From the NCBI RefSeq assembly GCF_051857475.1, contig NZ_JBPZGZ010000003.1, forward strand, positions 186,001-250,000: 64,000 nucleotides of DNA, written 5' to 3'. The notes beneath the pieces are model-generated. The model saw nothing but the letters and a program-made list of their open reading frames with translations, was not told where the DNA came from and searched no databases. This DNA is from Pelomonas sp051857475. Its GTDB lineage: Bacteria; Pseudomonadota; Gammaproteobacteria; Burkholderiales; Burkholderiaceae_C. Position numbers and translations under genes: made by a program. Within the stretch, counting starts at the first letter, position 1. The number at the start of each line of letters is the position of its first letter. This document shows positions 27,001 to 38,134 of this stretch, one piece after another.

Positions 27001-29004
27001 ATGCGGTGCGCGCTGCAGACGTCGGTCTGGGCCACCCTGGCCTTGCTGGCCACCGCCAGAGTTTCGGCCGCTGCCCCTGCGGCCGAGCCTCTGCCGCGCA
27101 TTGCCGAGGTGCGCGCTCTGCCGCCGCTGCCCAAGGCCTACCAGGACCTGGAAGGCATTGATGCCCACCTGGCCTGGTTGCAGCAACGGCTTGCCCAGCC
27201 GCAGACGGTCGCCGAAATCTACCGGCTGCAGCGCATGCGCTTCCTGGAGCTGTTCGGCGCGCATCGGATGGCCGAGGCCGTGGAGCAATGTCACACCCAT
27301 CCACCGCTGCGCGAAGACATGAGCTATCGCGAATACTGCATCCAGGCGAGCCTGCCGGCCGCTTCGGAGCAGCTGCCGCAGCTGGTGGCCCTGGCCGACG
27401 AGGCACGCGGGCAGGGGAACCTGGGGGCCGCGGCCCAGATCCTGCGCGACGTGGCCTGGCGACAGTCGCAGGACGGCGACATCGCCGGTGCCTTCGAGAA
27501 CTTCGAGGCCGCCCTGTCCCTGGTGCCGGTGGAGAACGCCGAGCTGCTCGGCGAGATCATGGTCGACACGGCGACCAGCTACATCGTCAACGGCGACGAC
27601 GGCTATGTCCGCAAGGGCATCGAGCTGCTGCGCGCGACGCGCGACAAGAAGCTGCGCCTGCTGCAGTCGGCTACCAGCGAGGACGAGAAGTCCCAGCTGA
27701 AGGACGACGTGATGTTGACCGAGTTCAACGAGGGCATCGCCTATCTGCTGCATCTGGGCCAGGCCCAGCTCGCGCTGCCGCATTTCGAGCGCGTCGCCGC
27801 CGAGCCCAGCCCCTATCGCGAGGATGCCACCAGCTTCGCGGCCTTCACCGCCGCCGAGCTCGGAAAGGTCGAGCGGGCCAAGGCCCATCTGGCCGCCGCG
27901 AATGCGGTGCGGTCCGAGGCCACCAGCCCGACCGTTCATCAGTATCTGAGCTGCTACCGCCAGCTCGCGCAGCGGCACTGGCATGCCGGCCAGTCCCTGT
28001 CGGCCTGTCTGGCGTTGAAGCCGGACACCGCCACCGAGGTGCAGATCGACATCTACCGGCGGCTGTCGCGCAGCGAGGACGGCGCCGTTTCGCTGGCCGG
28101 CTTGAAGGGGCTGGTGGCCCTGTTCACCGACAAGCTCGAGCCCCAGCTCCGCCGTCGCGGCTCGCATGCCGCGTCCAATGTGGAGCTCAAGCGCCTGCAG
28201 CGCGAATCGGAACTCAAGACGCTGGTGCTGGCGCAGCAGGATGAACTGCAGCGGGAGCGGGAAGCCACTGCGGCCCAGCGCCAGAACTCCTTCATCGCGC
28301 TCTTCCTGCTGCTGCTGGCGGTGACGCTGCTGGTCGCGTTGCAATGGCGGTCCAAGCGCAAGCTCGCCCAGCAGTACGAGCGCCTCAGCCTGCTGGACAG
28401 TCTGACCGGCCTGGGCAATCGCCGTTTTCTCGAGCAGCACATCGGCCGCGAGCTGGCCCTGCTGGCGCGCACGCGGCGCAACCACCCGCAAGCCACCCTG
28501 GGTGTCTATCTTTTCGATGTCGACCGCTTCAAGGCCATCAACGACCAGCATGGCCATGCGACCGGCGATGCCGTGCTCAAGACATTTGCGCGACGTGTGC
28601 AGGCCATCACACGCGAGACCGACCTGCTGGTGCGCTGGGGCGGCGAAGAGTTCCTGCTTGTCGCGCGCCTGGAGCGGGTCGAGCATGCGGAGCAGGTCGC
28701 CGCGCGCGTGCTCCAGGCAGTCAATGCATCGGCCTTCGAGGTCGATGGCGCTGCGCCCATCCCGGTCACCTGTTCGCTGGGGGCCGTCTGCCTGCCCTTC
28801 CTGCCGACGGCCCCGCGCCAGCCCTGGCCCGCCCTGGTCAGCCTGGCCGACCTGGCCTTGTACGAAGCCAAGGCGCAGGGGCGCAACCGCTGGGTGCTGG
28901 TGCACAACGCTGCCGTGGACGATGCCGACGCCCTGGCGCGCCTGCTGCAGGCGCCCTTGCAGGAGTCGGCGGCTGCGGGCCGCGTGCGGCTGACAACCGG
29001 TTGA
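27001..29004 (+). CDS. Diguanylate cyclase with periplasmic helical repeat sensor
   Basis: Makes c-di-GMP from two GTP. 667 residues: signal peptide (MRCALQTSVWATLALLATARVSA), a long periplasmic alpha-helical region of TPR type (about 40-400), a short coiled coil (LKRLQRESELKTLVLAQQ), one membrane span (FIALFLLLLAVTLLVALQW), then GGDEF. The GGDEF shows DSLTGLGNRR, FDVDRFKAIND and the active loop GGEEF (about 546), with the inhibitory-site RETD five residues ahead. It should therefore be active and product-inhibited. The start is uncertain: an in-frame ATG at 26950 and another at 26884 add unsupported residues. It is a single-gene unit after the barrel gene. Confidence 0.9.
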   Translation: MRCALQTSVWATLALLATARVSAAAPAAEPLPRIAEVRALPPLPKAYQDLEGIDAHLAWLQQRLAQPQTVAEIYRLQRMRFLELFGAHRMAEAVEQCHTHPPLREDMSYREYCIQASLPAASEQLPQLVALADEARGQGNLGAAAQILRDVAWRQSQDGDIAGAFENFEAALSLVPVENAELLGEIMVDTATSYIVNGDDGYVRKGIELLRATRDKKLRLLQSATSEDEKSQLKDDVMLTEFNEGIAYLLHLGQAQLALPHFERVAAEPSPYREDATSFAAFTAAELGKVERAKAHLAAANAVRSEATSPTVHQYLSCYRQLAQRHWHAGQSLSACLALKPDTATEVQIDIYRRLSRSEDGAVSLAGLKGLVALFTDKLEPQLRRRGSHAASNVELKRLQRESELKTLVLAQQDELQREREATAAQRQNSFIALFLLLLAVTLLVALQWRSKRKLAQQYERLSLLDSLTGLGNRRFLEQHIGRELALLARTRRNHPQATLGVYLFDVDRFKAINDQHGHATGDAVLKTFARRVQAITRETDLLVRWGGEEFLLVARLERVEHAEQVAARVLQAVNASAFEVDGAAPIPVTCSLGAVCLPFLPTAPRQPWPALVSLADLALYEAKAQGRNRWVLVHNAAVDDADALARLLQAPLQESAAAGRVRLTTG

Positions 29005-29019
29005 GTCCTGTCTGGCGCG

Positions 29020-30077
<1,058 letters not shown>

Positions 30078-30081
<4 letters not shown>

Positions 30082-31328
30082 GGCTGTCTCCGGTTGTCTG
30101 TGTTGTCCTGCAAGATCTTGGCGAGGGTCTGCTGCACCGTCTGCACGGGAATGTCGCGGTTCCAATAGTCGCTGACGGCGTTTTGCAGCGCCGTCAGCTG
30201 CGGCGGCGCGAGCAGCAGTTCGGTGTTGCCCACCAGCCGGCCGGCATCGCGCAGCGCCGCGGCACCGGCCTGTGCGCAGGCGTCCAGCGTGCGGGTGTCG
30301 AGGTCGGTGCGCACCGGCACGGAGCCCTTGCGGGCGCTGAAGGCGAGCTGGGTGGCCGGCGCCGTGGCGACGCGGGCCAGCAGCGCCTGCGCGGGCCGGA
30401 CGCTGCCGTCCTTGTCCTTGGGAAATACAAGCACGTCGCCACTGACGATATAGGGCGAGCGCGCGCCCAGGCCGGGCGCGCAGCCGTAATCGCGGCCGGG
30501 CTGCTGGCCGCCCTGGGCAAACTCGCCCTTGGCCCAGTCACCCATGAACTGCAGCCCGGCGCGGCCGCTGACCAGCAGGGCCGTCGTGTCGGCCCAGCCA
30601 CGGCCGGGTGAAGCGGGGTCCACATAACGGCGCAGCTTCTTGTAGCTCAGCAGCACCTGGCGCAGGGCCTCGCCCTGCACGGCGGCCACATCACGGTCGC
30701 GCAGCACGGCGAGATACAGGTCGCGTCCACCCTGGTTGGCGAGCAGGGCGATGAAGAGGTTCAGGTCCTGCCAGGGCTGGCCACCATGGGCCAGCGGAAT
30801 CAGGCCGGCAGCCTTCAGCTTGTCCAGGGCCGTGAACAGCTCATCCATGCTGCGCGGCTCGGCCTTGATGCCGGCCTTGGCCAGCGCCGCCTTGGAGCTC
30901 CACAGCCAGGTCGGCATGTGGATGCTGATGGGGGCGGCATAGACATGGCCGTCCACTTTCATGGCGTCCAGCAACACGGTCGGCAGCACGTCAGCCCAGC
31001 GGCCCTGGGCGGCTACCTCGTCGATGGCATTCAGCCGGCCTTCGCGTACCAGCTTCACCAGGGCGCGAGAGGGGTTGAACTGCGCGGCCATCGGCGGGTT
31101 GCCGGCGGCGATACGCTCGAACACGATGGCCCGCGCCTGCTCCGAGGCGCCGACGCCCAGTTCGCGCCACTGGCCGCCGGCGTCGCGGTAGGCCTCGGCC
31201 AGCGACTGTTTGGCGGCAATCTCGCCGGGCGAGGTCCACCAATGCACGACGTCCGTCGGCGTGCCGGCCTGGGCCGTGGCGGCAAGCAGGGACGTCGAGA
31301 TCGCCGTGAGGAGGCAGGCGCGGAGCAT
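30078..31328 (-). CDS. Sugar ABC importer binding protein, orphan of its permeases
   Basis: 416-residue extracellular solute-binding protein family 1. It resembles glucose/mannose-type binding proteins (VVHWWTSPGEIAAKQSLAEAYRDAGG near the N-terminus, then QFNPSRALVKLV and FMGDWAKGEF). The signal peptide MLRACLLTAISTSLLAATAQA begins at the ATG at 31328. It is translationally coupled to the ATPase. It is divergent from a TctD/TctE-like pair with a 76-base spacer, so the two-component system may sense or control this importer. Its permeases must be elsewhere or shared. Confidence 0.9.
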
Positions 31329-31347
31329 CCCGGCATCATTACCGACT

Positions 31348-31373
31348 ATTAAGAAACTTAATATCGGATTAAC
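31348..31373. promoter_or_regulatory. Candidate response-regulator box (TTAA repeats) in divergent spacer
   Basis: ATTAAG-AAA-CTTAAT is a perfect inverted repeat (31348-31362), followed by ATTAAC (31368-31373). TTAA cores start at 31349, 31358 and 31369, about one helix turn apart. OmpR-family regulators of the PmrA/QseB/TctD group bind CTTAA-type repeats. It is the only AT-rich stretch in this spacer. Confidence 0.55.
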
Positions 31374-31404
31374 CATAAGGGCCGCCACCGCTAAAGTGAG
31401 CGCC

Positions 31405-32060
<656 letters not shown>

Positions 32061-32064
<4 letters not shown>

Positions 32065-33434
32065 ACAGCCGCTCGCTGCATCGGCAATTGCTGTTGTGGC
32101 TGCTGCTGCCGCAGATCGTGCTGTGGCTGGTCGCCGCCTTCGGCGCCTACCGCCTGGCCAGCCGGCACGCCGACGAGCTGGTCGACACCAGCCTGCTGCA
32201 GGCCGCCCGGGCCCTGGCCCGCCAGATCAAGCCCACGGCCAGCGGCCTCTTCGTCGACCTGCCGCGTTCGGCCCAGGACATCCTGGCCGCCGACCCCGAT
32301 GACCGCGTCATGTACATGGTCAGCTCGCCGCCGGGCCAACTGCTACTGGGCGACGCGCGCATGCCGCCGCCGCCGAGGCAACCGGCGCTGAACGAGCCGG
32401 TGTACTTCAACACGACGGTGCCCGAGGCCATGCGTGTCGTGTCCCTGGACCTGCACCTCGGCGCGGCCGGCGCGGCCGACTCGACGCTGCGCGTGCAGAT
32501 CGCCCGCTCCAGCGCGCCGCGCGACTTGCTGGCGCGGCGCATGCTGCTGGACACGGCCCTGCCGCTGTCGCTGCTGATCGCGTTGATGAGCATGGTGGTC
32601 TGGGCCGGCATCCGCAAAGGCCTCAAGCCCCTGGCCGAGCTGCAGCAGCAGGTCGAAGGCCGGCGCGCCGATGCGCTCGACCCCGTGCAACTGCGTGCCG
32701 CCCCGCCCGAGGTCAGCGCCCTGGCGGGTGCCGTCAACGAACTGCTCGGCCAGGTCCAGCACAGCCTGGCGACGCAGCGCCGCTTCATCAGCGACGCGGC
32801 CCACCAATTGCGCACGCCGCTCGCCGGGCTGAAAAGCCAGACCGAGCTTGCGCTTGAGGCGACGACCGATCCCGCCCTGCGCCAGCGCCTGGAGCGCGTA
32901 CACGAGAGCGCCGTGCGCGGTGCCCGCCTGGTGTCGCAGCTGCTGGTGCTGGCCCGCGCCGAGCCCGAGGCCGTGGCTGCCCAGGGTTGGGGGCCGGTGG
33001 ACTGTGGCCGCCTGGTGCATGAGGTCACCGCCGAATGGGTGCCGCGCGCGCTGGCCGCAGGCTGCGACCTGGGTGTGGAGGTGGTTGACGAGGGCTCGAG
33101 CGTGCAGGGCGTCGAGCTGCTGCTGCGCGAGGCCCTGGTCAATCTCATCGACAACGCGCTGCGCTATGCCGGCGCCGGCGCCACCATCACCGTCAGGCTG
33201 CGCCGCGCCGGCGACGATGTGTGGTTGGACGTCGAGGACAACGGCCCCGGTCTCACACCCGAACTGCGTGAGCGGGCCTTCGAGCGCTTCGTGCGCGGCG
33301 CGACCACGGGCGAGGGCTGCGGCCTGGGCCTGGCCATCGTGCGCGAGATCGCCGAGCGCCATGGCGGCAGCGCCGAGCTGCTGCCGGCGGCGCCGCGCGG
33401 CTGCATCGCGCGGCTGACCCTGCCCGCCGCCTAG
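32061..33434 (+). CDS. Sensor histidine kinase, TctE-like
   Basis: 457-residue inner-membrane kinase. An N-terminal span (LLLWLLLPQIVLWLVAAFGAY), a periplasmic sensor of about 130 residues, a second span (ALPLSLLIALMSMVVWAGI), then the HisKA domain with phospho-acceptor H248 in DAAHQLRTPL. The HATPase domain has N (NLIDNAL), DNGPGL and GCGLGLAIV boxes. It is coupled to the regulator gene by a 4-bp overlap. The TctE family senses carboxylates; in this context a sugar or the neighbouring binding protein is equally possible. It converges with the MocR gene with a 4-bp tail overlap. Confidence 0.92.
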
Positions 33435-34855
33435 GACAACAGGTCGGCCATGCGTGCGATCGCCGCGTCGATGCCCTCGGGCGTGACGCGGCCAAAGCCC
33501 ATCAGCAGACCGTTGTGCTCGGGCGCAAACACCTGCAGAGGATAGAGACCCACATCCACGCGCCTGGCCAGGGCGGCCAACTGCGGTGCGTCCATCGCGA
33601 GGCCGGGTTTGAACAGCGCGGCCTGGTGGAAGCCGGCCTCGGCCGGCAGCAGCCTCAGCCAGGGCGCCAGCGGCCCGGCAAAGCCCGCCATCAGCCGCTC
33701 GCGCCGGCGCGCGTACTCGGCCATGCAGCGGCGCAGATGGCGGCGGTAGGCGCCTTCCTGCATGAAGCGGGCGAGGGCGCTCTGCAGCAACAGCGGGCCG
33801 TGCACATCGGTGAGGTGGCGGGCATTCAGCAGCGCCTCGCGCAGGGCTGGCGGCGCGATGACATAGCCCAGGCGCAGCGATGGCGCCAGCGTCTTGGAGA
33901 AGCTGCCGACAAAGGCGACGCGGCCTTCGCCGTCCAGCCCCTGCAGGCTGTCGCGCGGCTGGCCCTCGAAGCGGAATTCGCTGTCGTAGTCGTCTTCGAT
34001 GATGACGGTGCCTTCGCGCGAGGCCCAGGCCAGCAGGGCCCGCCGCCGCGCCGCGCTCATCGCCACGCCAAGCGGAAACTGGTGGGCCGGCGTCGTGTAG
34101 ACCAGGCGGGCGCCGGCGGGCAGCGCGTCGGTCACCAGGCCTTCGTCGTCCACCGGCACCGGCGCGATGCGCGCGCCCTGGGCCTGCAGGAGCGCCTGCA
34201 CAGGCGGATAGCCGGGTGATTCAACGGCGGCGACTTCGCCCGGGCCGACGAGCACGCGCACCAGCAGGTCAAAGGCCTGCTGCGCGCCCTGGGTGACGAT
34301 GACATCGGCCGGGGAGCAGCGCACGCCGCGCGCATAGGCCACATGCTCGGCAATCGCTTCGCGCAGGGCCGGCAGGCCGCCCGGCGACGCATGGGCGCTG
34401 CCCTGGCCCAACTGGCGCTGCGCCGCGTGCAGATGGCGGCGCCAGTCCTCGTGCGGGAACAGGGCCGGGTCGGGCGAGCCACCGACGAAGTCGAAGCGGG
34501 CCAGCGGGTTGTCGACAAAGCGCAGCAGCGGCACGGGCAGTTGCTCGAAGGCGGCGATGCGCGCGGCGCTGGCAAAGCGCGGTGGTGCGACCGGCGGGGT
34601 CTCGGGCTCAGCCGCAGGCAGCGCCCGCACAAAGCTGCCGCGGCCGCGGCGCGCCTCGATGAGCTGCTCCAACGTCAGCCGCTCATAGGCCTCGGCCACG
34701 GTCTGGCGCGCCAGGCCCAGCTGCTCGGCCAGCAGCCGCGTCGGTGGCAACTGGGCGCCGGTGGCCAGCCGCCCGCTGCGGATCAGGCCGCGCAACTGGC
34801 GCAGCAACTGCTCGCCGCGCGGCTGGGCGGGATCGATGACGATGTGGAGATCCAT
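33431..34855 (-). CDS. MocR-type regulator (GntR helix-turn-helix fused to aminotransferase fold)
   Basis: 474 residues. Winged helix (about 8-75: RLATGAQLPPTRLLAEQLGLARQTV) followed by a PLP-dependent aminotransferase-like domain with the Schiff-base lysine in VGSFSKTLAPSLRLG and the conserved VTQGAQQAFD and EDDYDSEFR segments. MocR proteins such as PdxR act as PLP-responsive regulators. It is divergent from the AhpD-like gene with a 95-base gap, the standard layout for a regulator and its target. Confidence 0.92.
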   Translation of the reverse strand: MDLHIVIDPAQPRGEQLLRQLRGLIRSGRLATGAQLPPTRLLAEQLGLARQTVAEAYERLTLEQLIEARRGRGSFVRALPAAEPETPPVAPPRFASAARIAAFEQLPVPLLRFVDNPLARFDFVGGSPDPALFPHEDWRRHLHAAQRQLGQGSAHASPGGLPALREAIAEHVAYARGVRCSPADVIVTQGAQQAFDLLVRVLVGPGEVAAVESPGYPPVQALLQAQGARIAPVPVDDEGLVTDALPAGARLVYTTPAHQFPLGVAMSAARRRALLAWASREGTVIIEDDYDSEFRFEGQPRDSLQGLDGEGRVAFVGSFSKTLAPSLRLGYVIAPPALREALLNARHLTDVHGPLLLQSALARFMQEGAYRRHLRRCMAEYARRRERLMAGFAGPLAPWLRLLPAEAGFHQAALFKPGLAMDAPQLAALARRVDVGLYPLQVFAPEHNGLLMGFGRVTPEGIDAAIARMADLLS

Positions 34856-34950
34856 CCGGTGGACTGGTCGAAATGGTCGGGATTGGACTGCTGGCGGCGG
34901 CGGGGCGCGCTCACCATTCGCTCACCCCAACGCAACCCCTGGAGCATCCC

Positions 34951-35397
34951 ATGAGCACCGCCCGCATCGACTTCTACAACGCCTCACCCGCCGCCATCAA
35001 GGCCATGCTGACCCTGGAGGGCAGTGTCGGCAAGCTCGGCCTGGAGCCCAGCCTGATCGAGCTCGTCAAGATGCGTGCCTCGCAGATCAATGGCTGCGCC
35101 TTCTGCCTGGACATGCACAGCCGCGATGCCCGCAAGGCCGGCGAGAGCGAGCGCCGCCTGCATGTGCTGCCGGCTTGGCGCGAGACGAATCTGTTCTCTG
35201 CGCGCGAGCAAGCCGCTCTGGCCTGGACCGAGGCCCTGACCCAGGTGACCCAAGGCCATGCCAGCGATGCCGACTATGAGTTCGCCAAAGCCGAGTTCAG
35301 CGAGGCGGAACTCGTCAACCTCACGCTGGCCATCACCACCATCAATGCCTGGAACCGCTTCGCCATCGGCTTTCGCAGCCAGCTGCCTCAGCTGTAA
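34951..35397 (+). CDS. Carboxymuconolactone decarboxylase / AhpD-like protein
   Basis: 148-residue all-helical protein of the AhpD-like family. The redox motif is CAFCLDMH (CXXC followed by histidine four residues after the second cysteine), expected for alkylhydroperoxidase-type peroxide reduction. It begins at the ATG at 34951 with GGAG ahead. It is controlled probably by the divergent MocR regulator and overlaps the LysR gene tail by 10 bp. Confidence 0.9.
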   Translation: MSTARIDFYNASPAAIKAMLTLEGSVGKLGLEPSLIELVKMRASQINGCAFCLDMHSRDARKAGESERRLHVLPAWRETNLFSAREQAALAWTEALTQVTQGHASDADYEFAKAEFSEAELVNLTLAITTINAWNRFAIGFRSQLPQL

Positions 35398-36302
35398 CGG
35401 TCCACGCCTTCGACCAGGCGCTTCGCCAGCCGCGCCTCGCCCAGCTTCTCCAGCCACCAGGCCAGGGCGCGGCCGTCGCTGGCCCGCCAGCCGACATACA
35501 GCGTGTTGGGCTCGCGCGGCACCGCGACCGTCTTCTGCACCAGCTCGCCGCGCTGGAGCAGCGAAGCCACGCGGGCCTCGGGCAACCAGCCCACGCCGAG
35601 GCCAGCCCGCTGGGCGGCTATCTTGGCAGCCATGCTGGGCACGGCCAGCCTGGCCTGGCCGGCGCCATGGCCATAGGCCCGGCCCTCGCCGCGGCGCGAG
35701 GTGTCGGCCACGACGACGGCGCGATGCGCCTGCATCTGCTCGGCTGTCAGCGGGCCCTTGACCTTGGCCAGCGGATGGCGCGGCGACACGGCATAGACCC
35801 AGTGCATCTGCCCCAGCTCGCGCCACTGCACATTGATGCCGGCCGGCGGCTCGTTGGTGGCGCCGATGACGAGGTCGCCCCGGCCCTCGGCCAGGGCTTC
35901 CCAGGTACCGCCCAGCACCTCGTGCGTGATGCGCAGGCCCACACCTGAATCCAGCTTGTCGAAGTCCTGCACCAGCGGCAACAGCGAGTCGAACTCGATG
36001 ATCTCGTCGGTGACGATCCAGAGTCTGTCCTCCCAGCCCTTGGCCACCTGGGTGACGCGCCGGGTCAGCCTCTGCATGTCGTCGCGCAGCCGCGCGGCCT
36101 CGCGCACCAGCAGGGCGCCGGCGGGTGTGAGTTGCATGCGGTAGCGACGGCGGTCGAAGAGCAGGGCGTCGAAGCGGCCCTCGATCTGGCGCAGCGTGTA
36201 CGACACCGTGGACGGCGCCTTGCCCAGGCTGGCGGCGGCCCGCGTCAGGCTGCCGCTCTCGCCAATCGCTTCCATCAACTGGATTTCTTCATCGCTGAGC
36301 AT
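35388..36302 (-). CDS. LysR-family regulator
   Basis: 304 residues from the ATG at 36302 (MLSDEEIQLMEAI). The helix-turn-helix reads GSLTRAAASLGKAPSTVSYTLRQIE, with a linker helix and a type-2 periplasmic-binding effector domain. A TTG 33 bases upstream would add 11 residues and is less likely. It is divergent from the SDR/hydrolase pair (121-base spacer), its likely target. Confidence 0.92.
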   Translation of the reverse strand: MLSDEEIQLMEAIGESGSLTRAAASLGKAPSTVSYTLRQIEGRFDALLFDRRRYRMQLTPAGALLVREAARLRDDMQRLTRRVTQVAKGWEDRLWIVTDEIIEFDSLLPLVQDFDKLDSGVGLRITHEVLGGTWEALAEGRGDLVIGATNEPPAGINVQWRELGQMHWVYAVSPRHPLAKVKGPLTAEQMQAHRAVVVADTSRRGEGRAYGHGAGQARLAVPSMAAKIAAQRAGLGVGWLPEARVASLLQRGELVQKTVAVPREPNTLYVGWRASDGRALAWWLEKLGEARLAKRLVEGVDRYS

Positions 36303-36423
36303 GGGATGTTCGAAAACCTTGCACGAGTGGGCCAAGACGGCCGGACGTCAAAAAGGGGGGCCGAAGCCGAGTATCGAGTCCACGGCAAACAAGCCGCTCC
36401 ACCCGACTCGAAAGGAAACCATC

Positions 36424-37158
36424 ATGTCTACTCGCTTCGCCAACAAGACCGTCCTCGTCACCGGTGGCACCTCCGGCATCGGCCTGGCCGCCGCCCGCGC
36501 CTTCCAGGCCGAAGGCGCCCATGTCATCGTCACCGCCCGTCCGGGCAAGGCCCACGACGCCGAAGGCTTCGAGCTGGTCGCCCTGGACGCCTCCGACGTG
36601 CTCGGCGCCCGCGCCCTGGGCGCTCACCTCGCCGCGGCCAGCCGCTCGCTGGATGCCGTCTTCGTCAACGCCGGCATGGCCGAGTTCGCCTCCCTGGCTG
36701 ACGCCAGCGAAGACCTCTGGGACCGCACCTTCAACACCAATGCCAAGGGCGCCTTCTTCCTGATCCAGGCCCTGCGCCCGGTGCTGGCCCGCGGCGCGTC
36801 CATCGTGCTGAACGGCTCCATCAACGCCCACATCGGCATGCCCAATTCGGCCATCTACGCCGCCAGCAAGGCCGCGCTGATCTCGATGGCCAAGACGCTG
36901 TCGGCCGAGCTGCTGCCGCAAGGCGCCCGCGTCAACGTCGTCAGCCCCGGCCCGGTCGCCACGCCGCTGTACGGCAAGCTGGGTTTCGATGACGAGACGC
37001 TGAAGCAGGTGGCCGCCCAGATCCAGAGCCAGGTGCCGCTGGGACGCTTCGGCACCGTCGAAGAGATCGCCTCCACCGTGCTGCACCTGTCCGCGCCCGA
37101 GTCGGCTTTCATCGTCGGCACGGAAATCATCGTCGACGGCGGCATGAGCCAACTTTGA
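36424..37158 (+). CDS. Short-chain dehydrogenase/reductase
   Basis: 244-residue NAD(P)-dependent oxidoreductase. TGGTSGIG (about 14-21) binds the cofactor, NAG follows strand 4, and the catalytic serine and YAASK (Tyr, Lys) are present, ending with the GG-M-SQL tail of classical SDRs. AAAGGAAA lies just before the ATG at 36424. The hydrolase gene follows in 10 bases. The substrate is unknown; a role with the periplasmic hydrolase under the divergent LysR is inferred. Confidence 0.93.
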   Translation: MSTRFANKTVLVTGGTSGIGLAAARAFQAEGAHVIVTARPGKAHDAEGFELVALDASDVLGARALGAHLAAASRSLDAVFVNAGMAEFASLADASEDLWDRTFNTNAKGAFFLIQALRPVLARGASIVLNGSINAHIGMPNSAIYAASKAALISMAKTLSAELLPQGARVNVVSPGPVATPLYGKLGFDDETLKQVAAQIQSQVPLGRFGTVEEIASTVLHLSAPESAFIVGTEIIVDGGMSQL

Positions 37159-37168
37159 GGAGAGCACC

Positions 37169-38077
37169 ATGAAGCGCTTCATTTCAGCCGTCGCCACCTT
37201 GCTGCTCGCCGTCGGCGCGAGTTCAGTGACTGCCGCCACCATCGAAGACCGCAGCGCCGCCGCCAACGGCGTGCAGCTGCACTACCTGCAGGCCGGTGCC
37301 GGCAGCGAGACCCCGGTCGTGCTGCTGCACGGCTACACCGAGACCAGCCGGATGTGGCGGCCCTTGATCGACAAGCTCGCAGACCGCCGCGTCGTCATCG
37401 CGCCAGACCTGCGCGGTGCCGGCGGCTCAGCCAAGCCCGACAGCGGCTACGACAAGAAGACCCTGGCCCAGGACGTTCACGCCCTGGTCAAGGGCCTGGG
37501 CCACCGCAAGGTCAAGATCGTCGGCCACGACATCGGCCTGATGGTGGCTTACGCCTACGCGGCCCAGTTCCCCGACGAGGTCGAAAGCATCGTGTTGATG
37601 GATGCCTTCCTGCCCGGCGTCGGCGACTGGAAGAACGTCTGGCTGCTGCGCGACCTGTGGCATTTCCACTTCCACGGCCAGACCGCGCTGCAACTGGTGG
37701 CTGGCCGCGAGCGCATCTACTTCGAGCATTTCTGGAACGACTTCGCGGCGGACAAGGCGCGCTCGCTGTCCGAGGCCGACCGCCAGTTCTACACCGCGGC
37801 CTATGCCCAGCCGGGTGGCATGAAGGCAGGCTTCGGCTACTTCAAGGCCTTCGAGCAGGATGCGGCCGACTTCGACGGCTTCGCCCAGGTCAAGCTGCAG
37901 CAGCCCATGCTGGTGCTGACGGGCGAGAAGGCTTCCGGCACTTTCCTGATCGAACAGGCCAAGCTGGTCGATGCCCAGGTCGAAGGCGTCGTCATCCAGG
38001 GCTCAGGCCACTGGCTGATGGAAGAGGCGCCGGCCCAAACCATCCCGCGCCTGGTGGACTTCCTGAACCGCCGCTGA
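37169..38077 (+). CDS. Exported alpha/beta hydrolase, epoxide hydrolase/haloalkane dehalogenase type
   Basis: 302 residues. Signal peptide MKRFISAVATLLLAVGASSVTA, oxyanion motif HGYTE, nucleophile elbow GHDIG with aspartate D121 (not serine), and the C-terminal histidine in GSGHWLMEE. An aspartate nucleophile marks epoxide hydrolases, haloalkane and fluoroacetate dehalogenases rather than esterases. Periplasmic location is unusual and fits detoxification of external compounds. It is co-transcribed with the SDR gene. Confidence 0.88.
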   Translation: MKRFISAVATLLLAVGASSVTAATIEDRSAAANGVQLHYLQAGAGSETPVVLLHGYTETSRMWRPLIDKLADRRVVIAPDLRGAGGSAKPDSGYDKKTLAQDVHALVKGLGHRKVKIVGHDIGLMVAYAYAAQFPDEVESIVLMDAFLPGVGDWKNVWLLRDLWHFHFHGQTALQLVAGRERIYFEHFWNDFAADKARSLSEADRQFYTAAYAQPGGMKAGFGYFKAFEQDAADFDGFAQVKLQQPMLVLTGEKASGTFLIEQAKLVDAQVEGVVIQGSGHWLMEEAPAQTIPRLVDFLNRR

Positions 38078-38134
38078 GCCGGGCGGCGCGTCTTGAGAGA
38101 ATCGCGGGGTTGTATTTCCGGCCTCGCGATCTCC

